Shown here one piece after another: positions 8,256-16,700 of a DNA stretch of 64,000 nucleotides. The DNA comes from Megasphaera stantonii (GTDB lineage: Bacteria > Bacillota > Negativicutes > Veillonellales > Megasphaeraceae), in contig NZ_CP029462.1 in NCBI RefSeq assembly GCF_003367905.1, forward strand, positions 2,480,001 through 2,544,000. The letters are read 5' to 3'. Position numbers and translations under genes: made by a program. The notes under the pieces were generated by a model. It saw nothing but the letters and a program-made list of their open reading frames with translations. It was not told where the DNA came from and ran no database searches. The stretch's first letter is position 1. Every line of letters begins with the position of its first letter.

Positions 8256-9074
8256 ATGGCAAAGTCAACCTACATGTACTGGCAGAAACGCGTTGGCCGC
8301 GAAAATCCGGACAAAGAATTAGAAGATACCATACAGGAACTTTGCAAACAGCATACCACCTATGGCTATCGGCGAATCACGGGTGAGCTTACCAATCAGG
8401 GATGGTGCGTGAATAAGAAGAAGGTGCAGCGCATCATGCAAAAGCTAAGCCTTCAGGTCACTTGTTTTACGCGAAAGAGTCGCAGATACAGCTCTTACAA
8501 AGGTAAGGTGGGAACCATCGCTCCCAATAGAATACGCCGTCGCTTCCACACGACGGTTCCCCATCAGAAAATCACAACAGATACGACAGAATTTAAATAC
8601 TATGAAGTGGATGCCCAAGGGCATCTGACGCAGCATAAGCTGTATCTGGATCCCTTTATGGATATGTTCAATGGAGAAATCATCAGCTATAGAATAGGGA
8701 ACCGTCCTTCGGCCGAAAATATATTAGAAGCACAGGCGGAAGCGATCCGCATCACGGCGGATTGCCCCTATCGCCGAACCTTCCATTCCGACCAGGGTTG
8801 GGCGTACCAAATGAAGGCATACGTCCGCAAGCTCAAGCAAGAACGGATTTTTCAAAGCATGTCCCGGAAAGGCAACTGTCTGGATAATGCGGTGATGGAG
8901 AACTTCTTCGGCCTACTGAAACAGGAAATGTACTATGGTGTCGTGTACTATAGTTACGAAGAATTGAAATCAGCCATCGAACAGTATATCAAATACTATA
9001 ACGAACAAAGAATCAAAGAAAAACTAGGCTGGAAGAGTCCTGTCAAATACAGGCTGTCCTTGTCCGCGGCATAA
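8256..9074 (+). CDS. IS150-like orfB, integrase-core transposase
   Basis: 272 residues from the first ATG. The frame is open farther upstream (about 8190, VANVIFSLRGQFKLKDLLSY), which matches the true N-terminus when orfB is made by -1 frameshifting from orfA. HTH_21-like region TTYGYRRITGEL, then an rve core with the catalytic triad: D in TTDTTEFKYY, D in HSDQGWAYQ, and E in AVMENFFGLLKQE. The tail ends with YNEQRIKEKLGWKSPVKYR, typical of IS3 transposases. It appears intact, but the orfA break makes the element's activity doubtful. Confidence 0.88.
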   Translation: MAKSTYMYWQKRVGRENPDKELEDTIQELCKQHTTYGYRRITGELTNQGWCVNKKKVQRIMQKLSLQVTCFTRKSRRYSSYKGKVGTIAPNRIRRRFHTTVPHQKITTDTTEFKYYEVDAQGHLTQHKLYLDPFMDMFNGEIISYRIGNRPSAENILEAQAEAIRITADCPYRRTFHSDQGWAYQMKAYVRKLKQERIFQSMSRKGNCLDNAVMENFFGLLKQEMYYGVVYYSYEELKSAIEQYIKYYNEQRIKEKLGWKSPVKYRLSLSAA

Positions 9075-9184
9075 AAAAAGTAACGAGATAGTAAAAACTA
9101 TCTCGTTACTAAAGTCTAACTTTTTGGGGTCACATCACTGCGGGCGTCTGTTTTTATATTATGTTATGCTGCCGAATCGTAGTG

Positions 9185-9240
9185 TACCACGGCAATTTCC
9201 ATTATGATGCTGCCGTTAACATAGGTTATGAATTTCGAGA
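9185..9240 (+). pseudogene. Possible remnant of an outer-membrane beta-barrel C-terminus
   Basis: In one frame this short stretch reads YHGNFHYDAAVNIGYEF, an alternating pattern resembling the last strands of Negativicutes outer-membrane proteins. There is no start, and the IS3 element lies directly upstream. It is too short to assign to a family. Confidence 0.25.
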
Positions 9241-9252
9241 ATCGCTCTTTGT

Positions 9253-9319
9253 GTTGTTTCATCAAAATTGTATATACAGTGAAACAACTTGACTTACACT
9301 TTACTCTAACGAGTATAAT
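9253..9319 (+). promoter_or_regulatory. Promoter region with inverted repeat before the MBL-fold gene
   Basis: -10 TATAAT at 9314-9319. TTGACT at 9289-9294 gives a long 19-base spacing. Directly upstream, GTTGTTTCA (9253-9261) and TGAAACAAC (9280-9288) form a 9-base perfect inverted repeat, a possible operator. Confidence 0.45.
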
Positions 9320-9551
9320 GAAATAAAAACGCAGAAATGGAGTATAGACGATGAACAGACGACAGTTTTTGAAAGCCCTGGGAATCGGCGCAGCCGGCCT
9401 AGCCCTCGGCGGTACATATTATGTAAGCCGACCGGAATTTGGCCGCCTGCCGACGGGGATGCGGCGGGAGCGCATCTTGGCATCGCCCCATTATTACGAC
9501 GGGCAGTTTCAGAACTTGGAGCCTATCGACCAGACTGTCAAAGGGGGAGAA

Positions 9552-9559
9552 GCCAAGGC
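9552..9559. repeat. 8-base target duplication, left copy
   Basis: GCCAAGGC at 9552-9559 is repeated exactly at 11041-11048, directly flanking the IS256-family element. Eight bases is the usual duplication size for this family. Confidence 0.9.
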
Positions 9560-11040
9560 GACTATGTGAAGCTTTTTCTGTAAATAACTGCCAGGTATAG
9601 GTCTTCTATGATACAATCTAAATCATAGGAGGCTTAGTATCATGGCAAGAGAAAAGAAACCGGTACATAAGGTCATTATGACCGAAGGAAAACGCAGCAT
9701 TATTCAACAACTGTTTCAAGAATATGACATTCAATCCGCAGAAGATATTCAGGAAGCACTGAAAGACCTGCTGGGCGGTACCATCAAAGAAATGATGGAA
9801 ACCGAGATGGACGAACACCTTGGCTATCAGAAATCCCAGCGGTCTGACAGCGAGGATTACCGCAATGGGTATAAGAGAAAGCGGGTCAACAGCCGGTATG
9901 GTACCGTAGATATCCAGGTACCGCAGGACCGCAACTCCACGTTCGAACCGCAGGTGGTCCGTAAACGGCAAAAAGATATCTCTTCTATCGACCAGAAAAT
10001 TATCTCCATGTATGCCAAGGGAATGACGACCCGGCAAATTTCAGAAACGTTAGAGGATATCTATGGATTTGAGGCTTCCGAAGGCTTCATTTCCGATGTA
10101 ACCGATAAAATCCTGCCTCAAATTGAAGACTGGCAGAAACGCCCGCTGTCGGAAGTGTATCCTGTCCTCTATATTGATGCCATTCATTATTCTGTCCGGG
10201 ATAACGGAGTGATCCGGAAGCTGGCAGCCTACGTCATTCTGGGAATCAACATAGACGGACAAAAAGAAGTTCTGACGATTCAGGTCGGAGACAATGAGAG
10301 CGCAAAATATTGGCTTTCCGTGCTGAATGAATTGAAAAATCGCGGGGTAAAAGATATCCTGATTCTCTGTGCCGATGGCCTGAGCGGGATCAAAGAAGCC
10401 ATCGCCGCAGCCTATCCTAACACGGAATACCAGCGCTGCATCGTACATCAGGTACGAAACACGCTGAAATATGTAGCAGACAAGGATCGTAAGCCTTTTG
10501 CCAATGATTTAAAGACTATTTATCAGGCTCCGTCTGAAGAACAGGCTTTGGAATCTCTGGAAAGGGTAACCAAAACATGGTCTGTAAAATATCCGAATTC
10601 CATGAAAAGTTGGAAGCAAAACTGGGATGCCATCTGCCCAATTTTCAAGTTTTCCATGAACGTAAGAAAAGTGATTTACACGACCAATGCCATCGAATCC
10701 CTGAATTCCACCTACCGGAAGCTGAACCGTCAGAGAAGCGTATTTCCAAGCGATACAGCGCTTTTAAAAGCCCTGTATCTGGCGACGTTTGAAGCCACCA
10801 AAAAATGGACCATGCCAATCCGAAACTGGGGACAGGTGTATGGGGAACTGAGCATAATGTACGAAGGCCGACTCCCAGAGTAACGCATAGCTGGCAAAAG
10901 CAGGCGAAAATCCTGTCTGTACTTGACATGTTCAGCATGTGTTGTTATATATAAACCATGAGCTGAAAGTTCTCAAATTCGCTTTCAGCTTACCGAGTAT
11001 CATAGAAGATCTATGTTTACAGAGATTTTTTCACAGGCTC
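9560..11040 (+). mobile_element. IS256-family insertion sequence
   Basis: 1481 bases between perfect 8-base target duplications. The ends are related inverted repeats: left GACTATGTGAAG and, reading inward from the right, GAGCCTGTGAAA. Both are followed by TCTGTAAA and later by a shared TCTTCTATGATAC. One full-length transposase gene lies inside. The intact ends and clean duplication suggest a recent insertion. Confidence 0.93.
9642..10883 (+). CDS. IS256/Mutator-type transposase
   Basis: 413 residues, the full length for the family. The start ATG 9642 follows TAGGAGG. Mutator-family catalytic residues are in place: D in VLYIDAIHYS (near residue 177), D in LILCADGLSG (near 243), the CIVHQVRN motif, and E in TTNAIESLNSTYRKLNRQR (near 350). 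No frameshift or stop is seen, so the enzyme is probably functional. Confidence 0.95.
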   Translation: MAREKKPVHKVIMTEGKRSIIQQLFQEYDIQSAEDIQEALKDLLGGTIKEMMETEMDEHLGYQKSQRSDSEDYRNGYKRKRVNSRYGTVDIQVPQDRNSTFEPQVVRKRQKDISSIDQKIISMYAKGMTTRQISETLEDIYGFEASEGFISDVTDKILPQIEDWQKRPLSEVYPVLYIDAIHYSVRDNGVIRKLAAYVILGINIDGQKEVLTIQVGDNESAKYWLSVLNELKNRGVKDILILCADGLSGIKEAIAAAYPNTEYQRCIVHQVRNTLKYVADKDRKPFANDLKTIYQAPSEEQALESLERVTKTWSVKYPNSMKSWKQNWDAICPIFKFSMNVRKVIYTTNAIESLNSTYRKLNRQRSVFPSDTALLKALYLATFEATKKWTMPIRNWGQVYGELSIMYEGRLPE

Positions 11041-11048
11041 GCCAAGGC
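11041..11048. repeat. 8-base target duplication, right copy
   Basis: GCCAAGGC, identical to 9552-9559. Together with the left copy it defines the IS256 borders and the restored reading frame of the interrupted hydrolase. Confidence 0.9.
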
Positions 11049-12043
11049 TATGGCCGAGTTCCTTTTCGGCAGCTCCGAGGGATTGAAGCCCAAAGAACGG
11101 ATGATATCCCGGAAAACGGAGCTGCATTCCCTGCCCCTTGATGAGGACTGTCTTGTCTGGATGGGCCATTCATCGCTGTATTTGCATCTCGGCGGCTGCC
11201 GTATTCTCGTCGACCCGGTGTTCAGCAGCTATGCCTCGCCGGCCTTTTTCATCAACCGGGCCTTTGATGGCAGCAATGTCTATGCGGCTGCCGATATTCC
11301 CCCTGTGGATGTACTGGTTCTGTCTCATGACCACTGGGATCATCTCGATTATCCCAGCGTCATGGCTTTGAAAGACAAGGTGAAGGACATCGTCTGCCCC
11401 TTGGGTGTCGGCGAGTATTTCGAGCAGTGGGGCTTCGACTTGGCTCGCGTCCACGAGGAAGATTGGTATACGGCGATTCCCTTGGCCGACGACCTGACGG
11501 TGCACATCCTGCCGAGCCAGCATTTTTCCGGCCGCCTGCTCAAGCGCAATCAGACCCAGTGGGCCGGTTTTGCCTTCATTACGCCGGGGCGGCGCGTCTA
11601 TGTCAGCGGCGACGGCGGCTATGGGAGCCATTTTCGCCATATCGGCGAGACCTTGGGGCCTTTTGATCTGGCTGTCATGGAAAACGGCCAGTACAACGAA
11701 CGCTGGGCCCGCATTCATCTCATGCCGGAGGAAGCGGCCCGGGCGGCTGTCGACGTCGGCGCGAAGGCCGTCTTATCCGTGCACAACGGTAAATTCGCTC
11801 TGAGCCGTCATCCCTGGGCAGAGCCGTATCAGCGCCTGTCAGCTGTCAGCCTAGGCAAGCCGTACCGTCTCCTGACGCCTGCGATCGGCGAAGCTGTCCG
11901 CATCGGCGACGACAGGCAGACCTTTGCGGCATGGTGGGAGCAGATGACCTGACCGGTGTATGGCTTTCGGCTGGGAGAAGTACTCCGGCCCGAGCAGGGC
12001 TGATATAAATGTATACCATAGGCAAGGTCGGATATTTAGTTCT

Positions 12044-12079
12044 ACAGGCAGTATTCCATTAGGAAGCTGTCTTTTTTTG
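12044..12079 (+). terminator. Likely terminator after the MBL-fold gene
   Basis: GGCAG and CTGTC arms with an inner TTCC/GGAA pair, followed by seven T. It lies about 90 bases after the hydrolase stop. Confidence 0.55.
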
Positions 12080-12304
12080 TACCTTTTTCTGCCTGGCGTG
12101 TGTTGGCATATGCCGGATGCCAAGGCCTATAGTGGTGGCTGCATAACAAAGGAAAATCAAGAAATACAAGGGGAAAATGAAAAAAATTCCTTTATATAAC
12201 GAATTTGCATAGTAATCAACTAAAGTATTCGAAAAATAAATATAACACAAAACGATTATAAATAACCAAATAACTAAGAAAAATGGAAGAATCGTTTCAT
12301 GCAT
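12059..12304 (-). CDS. Possible small membrane protein (81 residues)
   Basis: From ATG 12304 the frame gives MHETILPFFLVIWLFIIVLC and two further hydrophobic stretches, then a basic tail. Two or three membrane segments are predicted by eye. Against it: there is no clear Shine-Dalgarno, the sequence is AT-rich so hydrophobic codons are expected, and its 3' end overlaps the terminator of the neighbouring gene. No family is recognised. Confidence 0.25.
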   Translation of the reverse strand: MHETILPFFLVIWLFIIVLCYIYFSNTLVDYYANSLYKGIFFIFPLYFLIFLCYAATTIGLGIRHMPTHARQKKVQKKTAS

Positions 12305-13006
12305 ACAAGTACTGTAAGAAATATATGAAGAGACAAAAGTCTTGTAATACAAGACAAAAGAGGAAAATTAATATAGAATATAATGACATAAATACAATGG
12401 TTAACTTTATTTATAGGGGTGGGTATAAGATTAGTAAAATGTCTTTTCTGATGCATATAATGAAGATACAGCTATCATAGTCTTGCAATGGATTAGAAAA
12501 ATATTTAATATATCTATCACATAATCTTATTGTATTAAAGAATAGGGGGGATTGCATTTGCTGTTAGAGCGTGATACACTTAAGAACATAAAGAGGAGGT
12601 GAATGGCAGAAGCCTGTCCGTCTCACTGAAGCTACGTTTTACATTATTTTAAATATATGAATGCAGTTCTTTATTTTGGCATAGCTTGTATTTTATTATA
12701 ACCACCCCATGAGAGTATCGTATTAAGACCACCCCTTAATAAATGGACTATACGATGATACATGTATGGAAGAAATACCTATACATGGCCTGAAGAAACA
12801 TGACTATACGATGGCATAAATATACGATATCAGTCTGCAGGGGCTATACGATGCCGCCATGGCGTCATGAACGACAGGAGACGGCAGTCATGCGGAGAAA
12901 GAAGAATTTACCGGCTGCATAGCCGGTATACAGCACGCCGCAGCGTACGGTGCAGGATCTGCGGCAAATGAATACCTGAGGCGGCAGCTATAAGGAGGAG
13001 GACAAC

Positions 13007-13177
13007 ATGATTTCAATTCGGAATCGTTGTCATGATAAGGGAAACCGGAATAACAGGGCGGAGACAATGCTTGATTTGGGGATTCGTTTTAGTGTAATAA
13101 GACCACCCCGAAACTATCCAAAAGGCGGCCTGACGGCAAGACAATATAATACACTGCAAAGCCGGGATTTTCCGTGA
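13007..13177 (+). CDS. Short ORF coupled to the zinc-finger gene (56 residues)
   Basis: ATG 13007 is preceded by the very strong AAGGAGGAGG. The product, MISIRNRCHDKGNRNNRAET and onward, is basic and has no family I recognise. Its stop overlaps the GTG start of the next gene in the arrangement GTGA (13174-13177), which indicates translational coupling. The ACCACCCC motif shared with the upstream zone lies within it, so it may belong to a mobile-element remnant. Confidence 0.45.
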   Translation: MISIRNRCHDKGNRNNRAETMLDLGIRFSVIRPPRNYPKGGLTARQYNTLQSRDFP

Positions 13178-13617
13178 AGCGCGATGCCGTTTGTCCCGTA
13201 TGCGGCACTAAGTTTGTCGCTAACCGGTCAACGCAGAAGTACTGCAGCTCCTTTTGCCGGCAATATGCCCACCGCCATGGCTACAACAACCACGTGCGGC
13301 CCTACGGCAAGCAAGAAACGCTGCGCACCTTCCGCTGCATCAAATGCGGCCGTCTCGTGCGCGTCACCGACCAGACAGACCGGCGGACGAAGTTTTGCTC
13401 ATCCCACTGTGAACGGCTCTACTGGAAGCACCCCAAGAAAGCGAAATCCGCAGTCATTCAGCGGTCCTTTCATTGCCGCCAATGCGGCGAGCTCGTAACC
13501 GTTACAGAGGCGAAAGACAAACGGACCGTCTTCTGCAGCCACGCCTGCCGGGAACGATGGTTTTCCTTACACCGAACAAAGAAAGAAACGACCCATGAAA
13601 GGGAATGTTGTCAATAA
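13174..13617 (+). CDS. Small protein with three treble-clef-like zinc fingers
   Basis: 147 residues, GTG start. It has no good ribosome binding site of its own but overlaps the stop of the 56-residue ORF. Three repeats share the pattern CxxCG, about 15-20 residues, then (Y/F)CSxxC: CPVCGTKF..KYCSSFC, CIKCGRLV..KFCSSHC and CRQCGELV..VFCSHAC. This is an FCS/MYM-like zinc-binding arrangement suited to nucleic acid or protein binding. The C-terminus is basic. Its 3' end overlaps the start of the autotransporter fragment at 13595, suggesting that this segment landed in and truncated that gene. The function is unknown. Confidence 0.6.
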   Translation: MKRDAVCPVCGTKFVANRSTQKYCSSFCRQYAHRHGYNNHVRPYGKQETLRTFRCIKCGRLVRVTDQTDRRTKFCSSHCERLYWKHPKKAKSAVIQRSFHCRQCGELVTVTEAKDKRTVFCSHACRERWFSLHRTKKETTHERECCQ

Positions 13618-14389
13618 TGATATGAGCGTAACAGACGCTATCGGCGCCTTGGATTCGGCTATTGAGCATGCCACTACAGAAGCGGGCAAGCATAGCACGG
13701 TACATGCAGGCAACGGAATTAAGGTTGATCCGACGGATGATCCTGATACAGCAGGTAATGATTATACCGTATCTCTGGATAACGACATTACGTTGACTGG
13801 CGACGATGGTACAAACAGCATCCATATCAATGCGAACGCTGTGGCAGTCGGCGCGTACTATCGTCCTAATGAAGACGTCATGTTCAGCGTCGGCGGCTCC
13901 ATGGGCGGCGGCGAAAACATGGTCAATGCCGGCGTATCCCTCAAGATTGGCGCAGGCAGCAGCAACGTCACCACGTCCCGCGTAGCGATGGCTAAGGAAA
14001 TCAAATCTATGCGCGACATCGTAGCGAAACAGGACGCTCAGATCCAGAAATTGACGGCTATGGTCAACGCCTTGGTCGGCATCCAGTCCGAACCGGATAC
14101 GACGACCATGTTCCCCGACGTACCGGAAAATCACTGGGCTTATGAAGCCGTGGAAGCTATGGCGAAGAGCGGCTTAGTCAAAGGCTATCCTGACGGAGAA
14201 TTCAAGGGCGACCGTACCATGACTCGCTATGAATTTGCCCAGATCGTTTACAACGCTATCCAGGCCGGAGCAGAAGTAGATGCTCGTCTGGTAGAAGAAT
14301 TTAAGCCCGAACTGGAATACTTCCACATCGCCACCGTCGCGAAGGACAAAGACGGCAACCCGACAATCGAACGCGTACGGGCTAATTAA
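13595..14389 (+). pseudogene. C-terminal fragment of a trimeric autotransporter with SLH domain
   Basis: There is no signal peptide. The frame opens at MKGNVVNNDMSVTDAIGALD, runs through a partial stalk, and then joins the last strands of a YadA-type anchor (AVGAYYRPNEDVMFSVGG), so part of the barrel is missing. Next come a coiled coil (SRVAMAKEIKSMRDIVAKQD) and a single SLH domain (FPDVPENHWAYEAV to YEFAQIVYNAI) with a tail. From YRPNED onward it is almost identical to the end of the giant gene (24258-24785), but it keeps the GAA codon where that gene has a stop. It is probably a decayed copy; it could serve as a recombination donor. Confidence 0.8.
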
Positions 14390-14558
14390 TCTTCACATCC
14401 TTGCCTGAGGGTGTTTCTGGCCAGAAATATCATGGTAATACGAACACCCTGTAAGGGAAAGGCAGCCTGATGAAGATATCGTTAGGTTGACACATATGGT
14501 AAACGCGGCGGCTACAACTTAGACGCTGTGTTATATAAAATTTTTCGGCAGTACTTTT

Positions 14559-14614
14559 CGGCGTGCCGTGCCTTGTCAGACGAAACACCGCTTCGTCGGC
14601 AAGGCGCGACGCCG
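14559..14614 (+). other. Long hairpin in the leader of the 593-residue autotransporter gene
   Basis: Three stacked stems: CGGCGT/ACGCCG, GCCTTG/CAAGGC and GACGAA/TTCGTC around an ACACCGC loop. It ends 15 bases before the GGGAGG Shine-Dalgarno. There is no T-run, so it is more likely a leader structure that affects mRNA stability or translation than a terminator. Confidence 0.55.
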
Positions 14615-14646
14615 GAGAGGCTGACCATATGGGAGGAATTATTATT

Positions 14647-16428
14647 ATGAAAATGAAAAAAGCAAGTCGTAAGGTGTTAGCCATGATGGCTGTTACAGCC
14701 CTCATGAGCAGTGTAAGTGTTGTTGGTGCGACTGAGTTGGGAAAGGTTACAGATAAACCGACTTTTGAACAAGGTTTAACCGTAGGTAATCCCAACAACA
14801 ATTACAAATTTAACGCAGACGGTAACTTGAAGGCAAATCAGGTAAACACAACAGCAGATATGAATGCAGGTGGCAATCTTACAGCGGCAAATGATCAGTT
14901 CCAAGTTCATACGGATGGTTCTGTTTCTACTACGGGCACGATTACTACTCAAGGTGACATCACTGGTAAAGGTGGCACATTTAATACTCTCAAGGTAAAC
15001 GGCATGAATGTCGACGAATCGATTACTAATTTAGAGAAGCAAGTAGAAAATGTTGGGCTCGCAGCAGATGCAGCAAATGATCTTGCCACGCAGAATAAGG
15101 ATAAAATAACATCTTTAGATGACCAAATTAATAATGAAACAACTGGTTTAAAACAACAAATTACCAATGTTGGGCTCGCAGCAGATGCAGCAAATGATCT
15201 TGCCACGCAGAATAAGGATAAAATAACATCTTTAGATGACCAGATTAATAATGAAACAACTGGTTTAAAACAACAAATTACCAATGCTGGACTTGCAGCA
15301 GATGCAGCAAATGATCTTGCCTTACAGAATAAGGATAAAATAACATCTTTAGATGACCAGATTAATAATGAAACAACTGGTTTAAAACAACAAATTACCA
15401 ATGCTGGACTTGCAGCAGATGCAGCAAATGATCTTGCCTTACAGAATAAGGATAAAATAACATCTTTAGATGACCAGATTAATAATGAAACAACTGGTTT
15501 AAAACAACAAATTACCAATGCTGGGCTTGCAGCAGATGCAGCAAATGATCTTGCACTAAAGAATCAAGAAGCAATCCAAACTGAACATGACCGGGTAACA
15601 ATGGTTGAAGGCGCTGTATTGGAAGTCAACGGTAAAGTTGATAAGAATACGGCAGCTATTAACACTGTAAATAACATTGTTGGCGATGGTGTATTGAGCA
15701 ATCCGAATGCTTCCAACTTAACAGAAGCTGTGAATCAGAACTATGCTCAGATTAACAACAATACGCAGGCTATCAGCGCATTGGACAACCGTGTAGATGA
15801 CCTCGGCGGTGAAATTGATCAGGTCGGCGCTATCTCCGCTGCGTTGGCAGGCTTGCATCCCCTCGATTATGACGGCACGGGCTCCAAGTTCCAGCTTTCT
15901 GCAGCTATGGGTTCCTATGACAGCACGCAGGCAGCTGCTATCGGCGCATTCTATCACTTCAACCGCGACGTCATGATTTCCTTGGGCGGCGCTACATCCT
16001 TCGATGGCGACCATAAGACAGCCGGCAACTTGGGCGTAACCTTCCGCATTGGTGAAGGCGCTTCCGGTAAAGCCGTATCGGACGACGTCATGGCTCGTCT
16101 TGAAGCAATGGATCAGAAGATCGCAGCTCTCGAACAGGAAAACAAAGACCTGAAGAACGTATTGGGGACTATCGATACGTCCCTGAGCAAGGAATTCCCT
16201 GATGTACCGGCTAACCACTGGGCCTATGAAGCCGTAACGAAGCTGGCTGGCAACGACGTTGTCGCTGGCTATCCTGACGGTGAATTCCACGGCGACCGCA
16301 CCATGACCCGTTATGAAATGGCTGAAATCATCTACAAGGCTATGAACAAAGGCGTACAGGTAGACCAGAAACTGGTAAATGAATTCAAACCGGAAATGGA
16401 ACAGGTAGCTGCAAACGAAAGAGCCTAA
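14647..16428 (+). CDS. Trimeric autotransporter with coiled-coil repeats, YadA anchor and SLH domain
   Basis: 593 residues; ATG 14647 follows GGGAGG. Order: signal peptide MKMKKASRKVLAMMAVTALM ending near VVGA; a short beta-rich head (to about residue 125); four full and one partial 39-residue coiled-coil repeats starting GLAADAANDL (nt about 15052-15590); more stalk; a YadA-type membrane anchor (GAISAALAGLHPLDYDGTGS to LGVTFRIGEG, about residues 395-475); a coiled coil LEAMDQKIAALEQENKDLKN; one SLH domain FPDVPANHWAYEAVTKLAGN; and a short tail. The protein should be exported, form a trimeric barrel in the outer membrane and dock to the wall through the periplasmic SLH part. It lacks the long extended signal seen in the giant neighbour. 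The small exposed part suggests an anchoring or structural role. Confidence 0.88.
   Translation: MKMKKASRKVLAMMAVTALMSSVSVVGATELGKVTDKPTFEQGLTVGNPNNNYKFNADGNLKANQVNTTADMNAGGNLTAANDQFQVHTDGSVSTTGTITTQGDITGKGGTFNTLKVNGMNVDESITNLEKQVENVGLAADAANDLATQNKDKITSLDDQINNETTGLKQQITNVGLAADAANDLATQNKDKITSLDDQINNETTGLKQQITNAGLAADAANDLALQNKDKITSLDDQINNETTGLKQQITNAGLAADAANDLALQNKDKITSLDDQINNETTGLKQQITNAGLAADAANDLALKNQEAIQTEHDRVTMVEGAVLEVNGKVDKNTAAINTVNNIVGDGVLSNPNASNLTEAVNQNYAQINNNTQAISALDNRVDDLGGEIDQVGAISAALAGLHPLDYDGTGSKFQLSAAMGSYDSTQAAAIGAFYHFNRDVMISLGGATSFDGDHKTAGNLGVTFRIGEGASGKAVSDDVMARLEAMDQKIAALEQENKDLKNVLGTIDTSLSKEFPDVPANHWAYEAVTKLAGNDVVAGYPDGEFHGDRTMTRYEMAEIIYKAMNKGVQVDQKLVNEFKPEMEQVAANERA
15052..15590 (+). 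repeat. 117-base tandem repeats (39 residues), four full plus one partial
   Basis: Each unit encodes GLAADAANDLA, then TQNKDKITSLDDQINNETTG, then LKQQITN, a coiled-coil stalk repeat. The units are nearly identical at the DNA level (for example TLATQ/ALALQ variants), so copy number can change in frame by slippage or unequal exchange. Confidence 0.85.
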
Positions 16429-16469
16429 GCCGCTGGAACGACGCAGGTTATAAAAGTTAACAAATAATG

Positions 16470-16499
16470 TGACCTATCCTATGACATTAGGAAAGGTCA
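16470..16499 (+). terminator. Hairpin after the 593-residue autotransporter gene
   Basis: TGACCT-A-TCCTA pairs with TAGGA-A-AGGTCA around TGACAT. There is no T-run directly after, so termination is only possible. A second hairpin with AGCTTGCG (16515-16522) and CGCAAGCT (16557-16564) ends in TTTT. The rest of 16429-16700 shows no gene. Confidence 0.45.
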
Positions 16500-16700
16500 A
16501 TATGTAGAGGCATCAGCTTGCGTATGTGAGATTTGAAGAAGAGATAGGTCTAACTGCGCAAGCTTTTGCCATATACAACATTTACAATATCAAGAAAAAA
16601 GGTTGGCTTTGTCCTGTGAAAGGCACAAAAGGACGAATCTGCCGGCCGATTTTATTCATCTGTAGTCGAACATTCGATAAGATGAAAGGGGAATAGATAT

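Larger units (their letters stand above)
7598..9137 (+). mobile_element. IS3-family element, IS150-like
   Basis: Imperfect terminal inverted repeats bound the element. The left end TGAACTGCCCCCCAAATG and the reverse complement of the right end TGATGTGACCCCAAAAAG agree at most positions and continue into a shared GTTAGAC. Two reading frames in the IS3 order (orfA, then orfB with an integrase core) lie between. No clear 3-4 base target duplication is seen at the two borders, so one flank may have been rearranged after insertion. Confidence 0.85.
9351..11952 (+). pseudogene. Metallo-beta-lactamase-fold hydrolase interrupted by IS256
   Basis: Joining 9351-9559 to 11049-11952, with one copy of the 8-base duplication kept, restores an open frame of 1113 bases (370 residues). 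The N-terminus MNRRQFLKALGIGAAGLALG has a twin-arginine-like export signal. The body has WMGHSSLYLHLGGCRILVDP, the metal-binding SHDHWDHLD, and a later histidine in SQHFSG. This is the layout of the UlaG/RomA/NAPE-PLD-like branch of the fold. The substrate is unknown. An ATG at 10939, inside the IS, opens a frame into the C-terminal part, but that protein would lack the export signal. In this strain the gene is inactive unless the IS excises precisely. Confidence 0.85.
11953..13006. other. AT-rich gene-poor zone with repeated motifs
   Basis: About 1 kb without a convincing gene except the doubtful 81-residue frame. Three exact CTATACGATG copies (12748, 12804, 12844) and a related TATACGATAT (12821) lie within about 110 bases, and a near-inverted match is at 12715. 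ACCACCCC occurs at 12701, 12728 and again at 13102. Closely spaced repeated sites of this kind are found at the ends of some transposons (IS21-like), so this may be a worn-out element end. That reading is inferred. Confidence 0.4.

Noticed and set aside
7595-9140. Target-site duplication of the IS150-like element
   Set aside because: The three bases outside the two ends (AAG and CTG) do not match, and no other placement of the ends gives a convincing duplication.
10939-11952. MBL-fold protein starting inside the IS256 element
   Set aside because: The first residues come from the IS end. The true N-terminus is at 9351, as the restored frame with the target duplication shows.
12283-12480. 65-residue plus-strand ORF in the AT-rich zone
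   Set aside because: There is no ribosome site and no recognisable motif, and the sequence is low in complexity and lysine-rich as expected from AT-rich noncoding DNA.
14390-14470. Terminator after the autotransporter fragment (AGGGTGTT..AACACCCT)
   Set aside because: The arms pair, but the loop is over 25 bases and there is no T-run.
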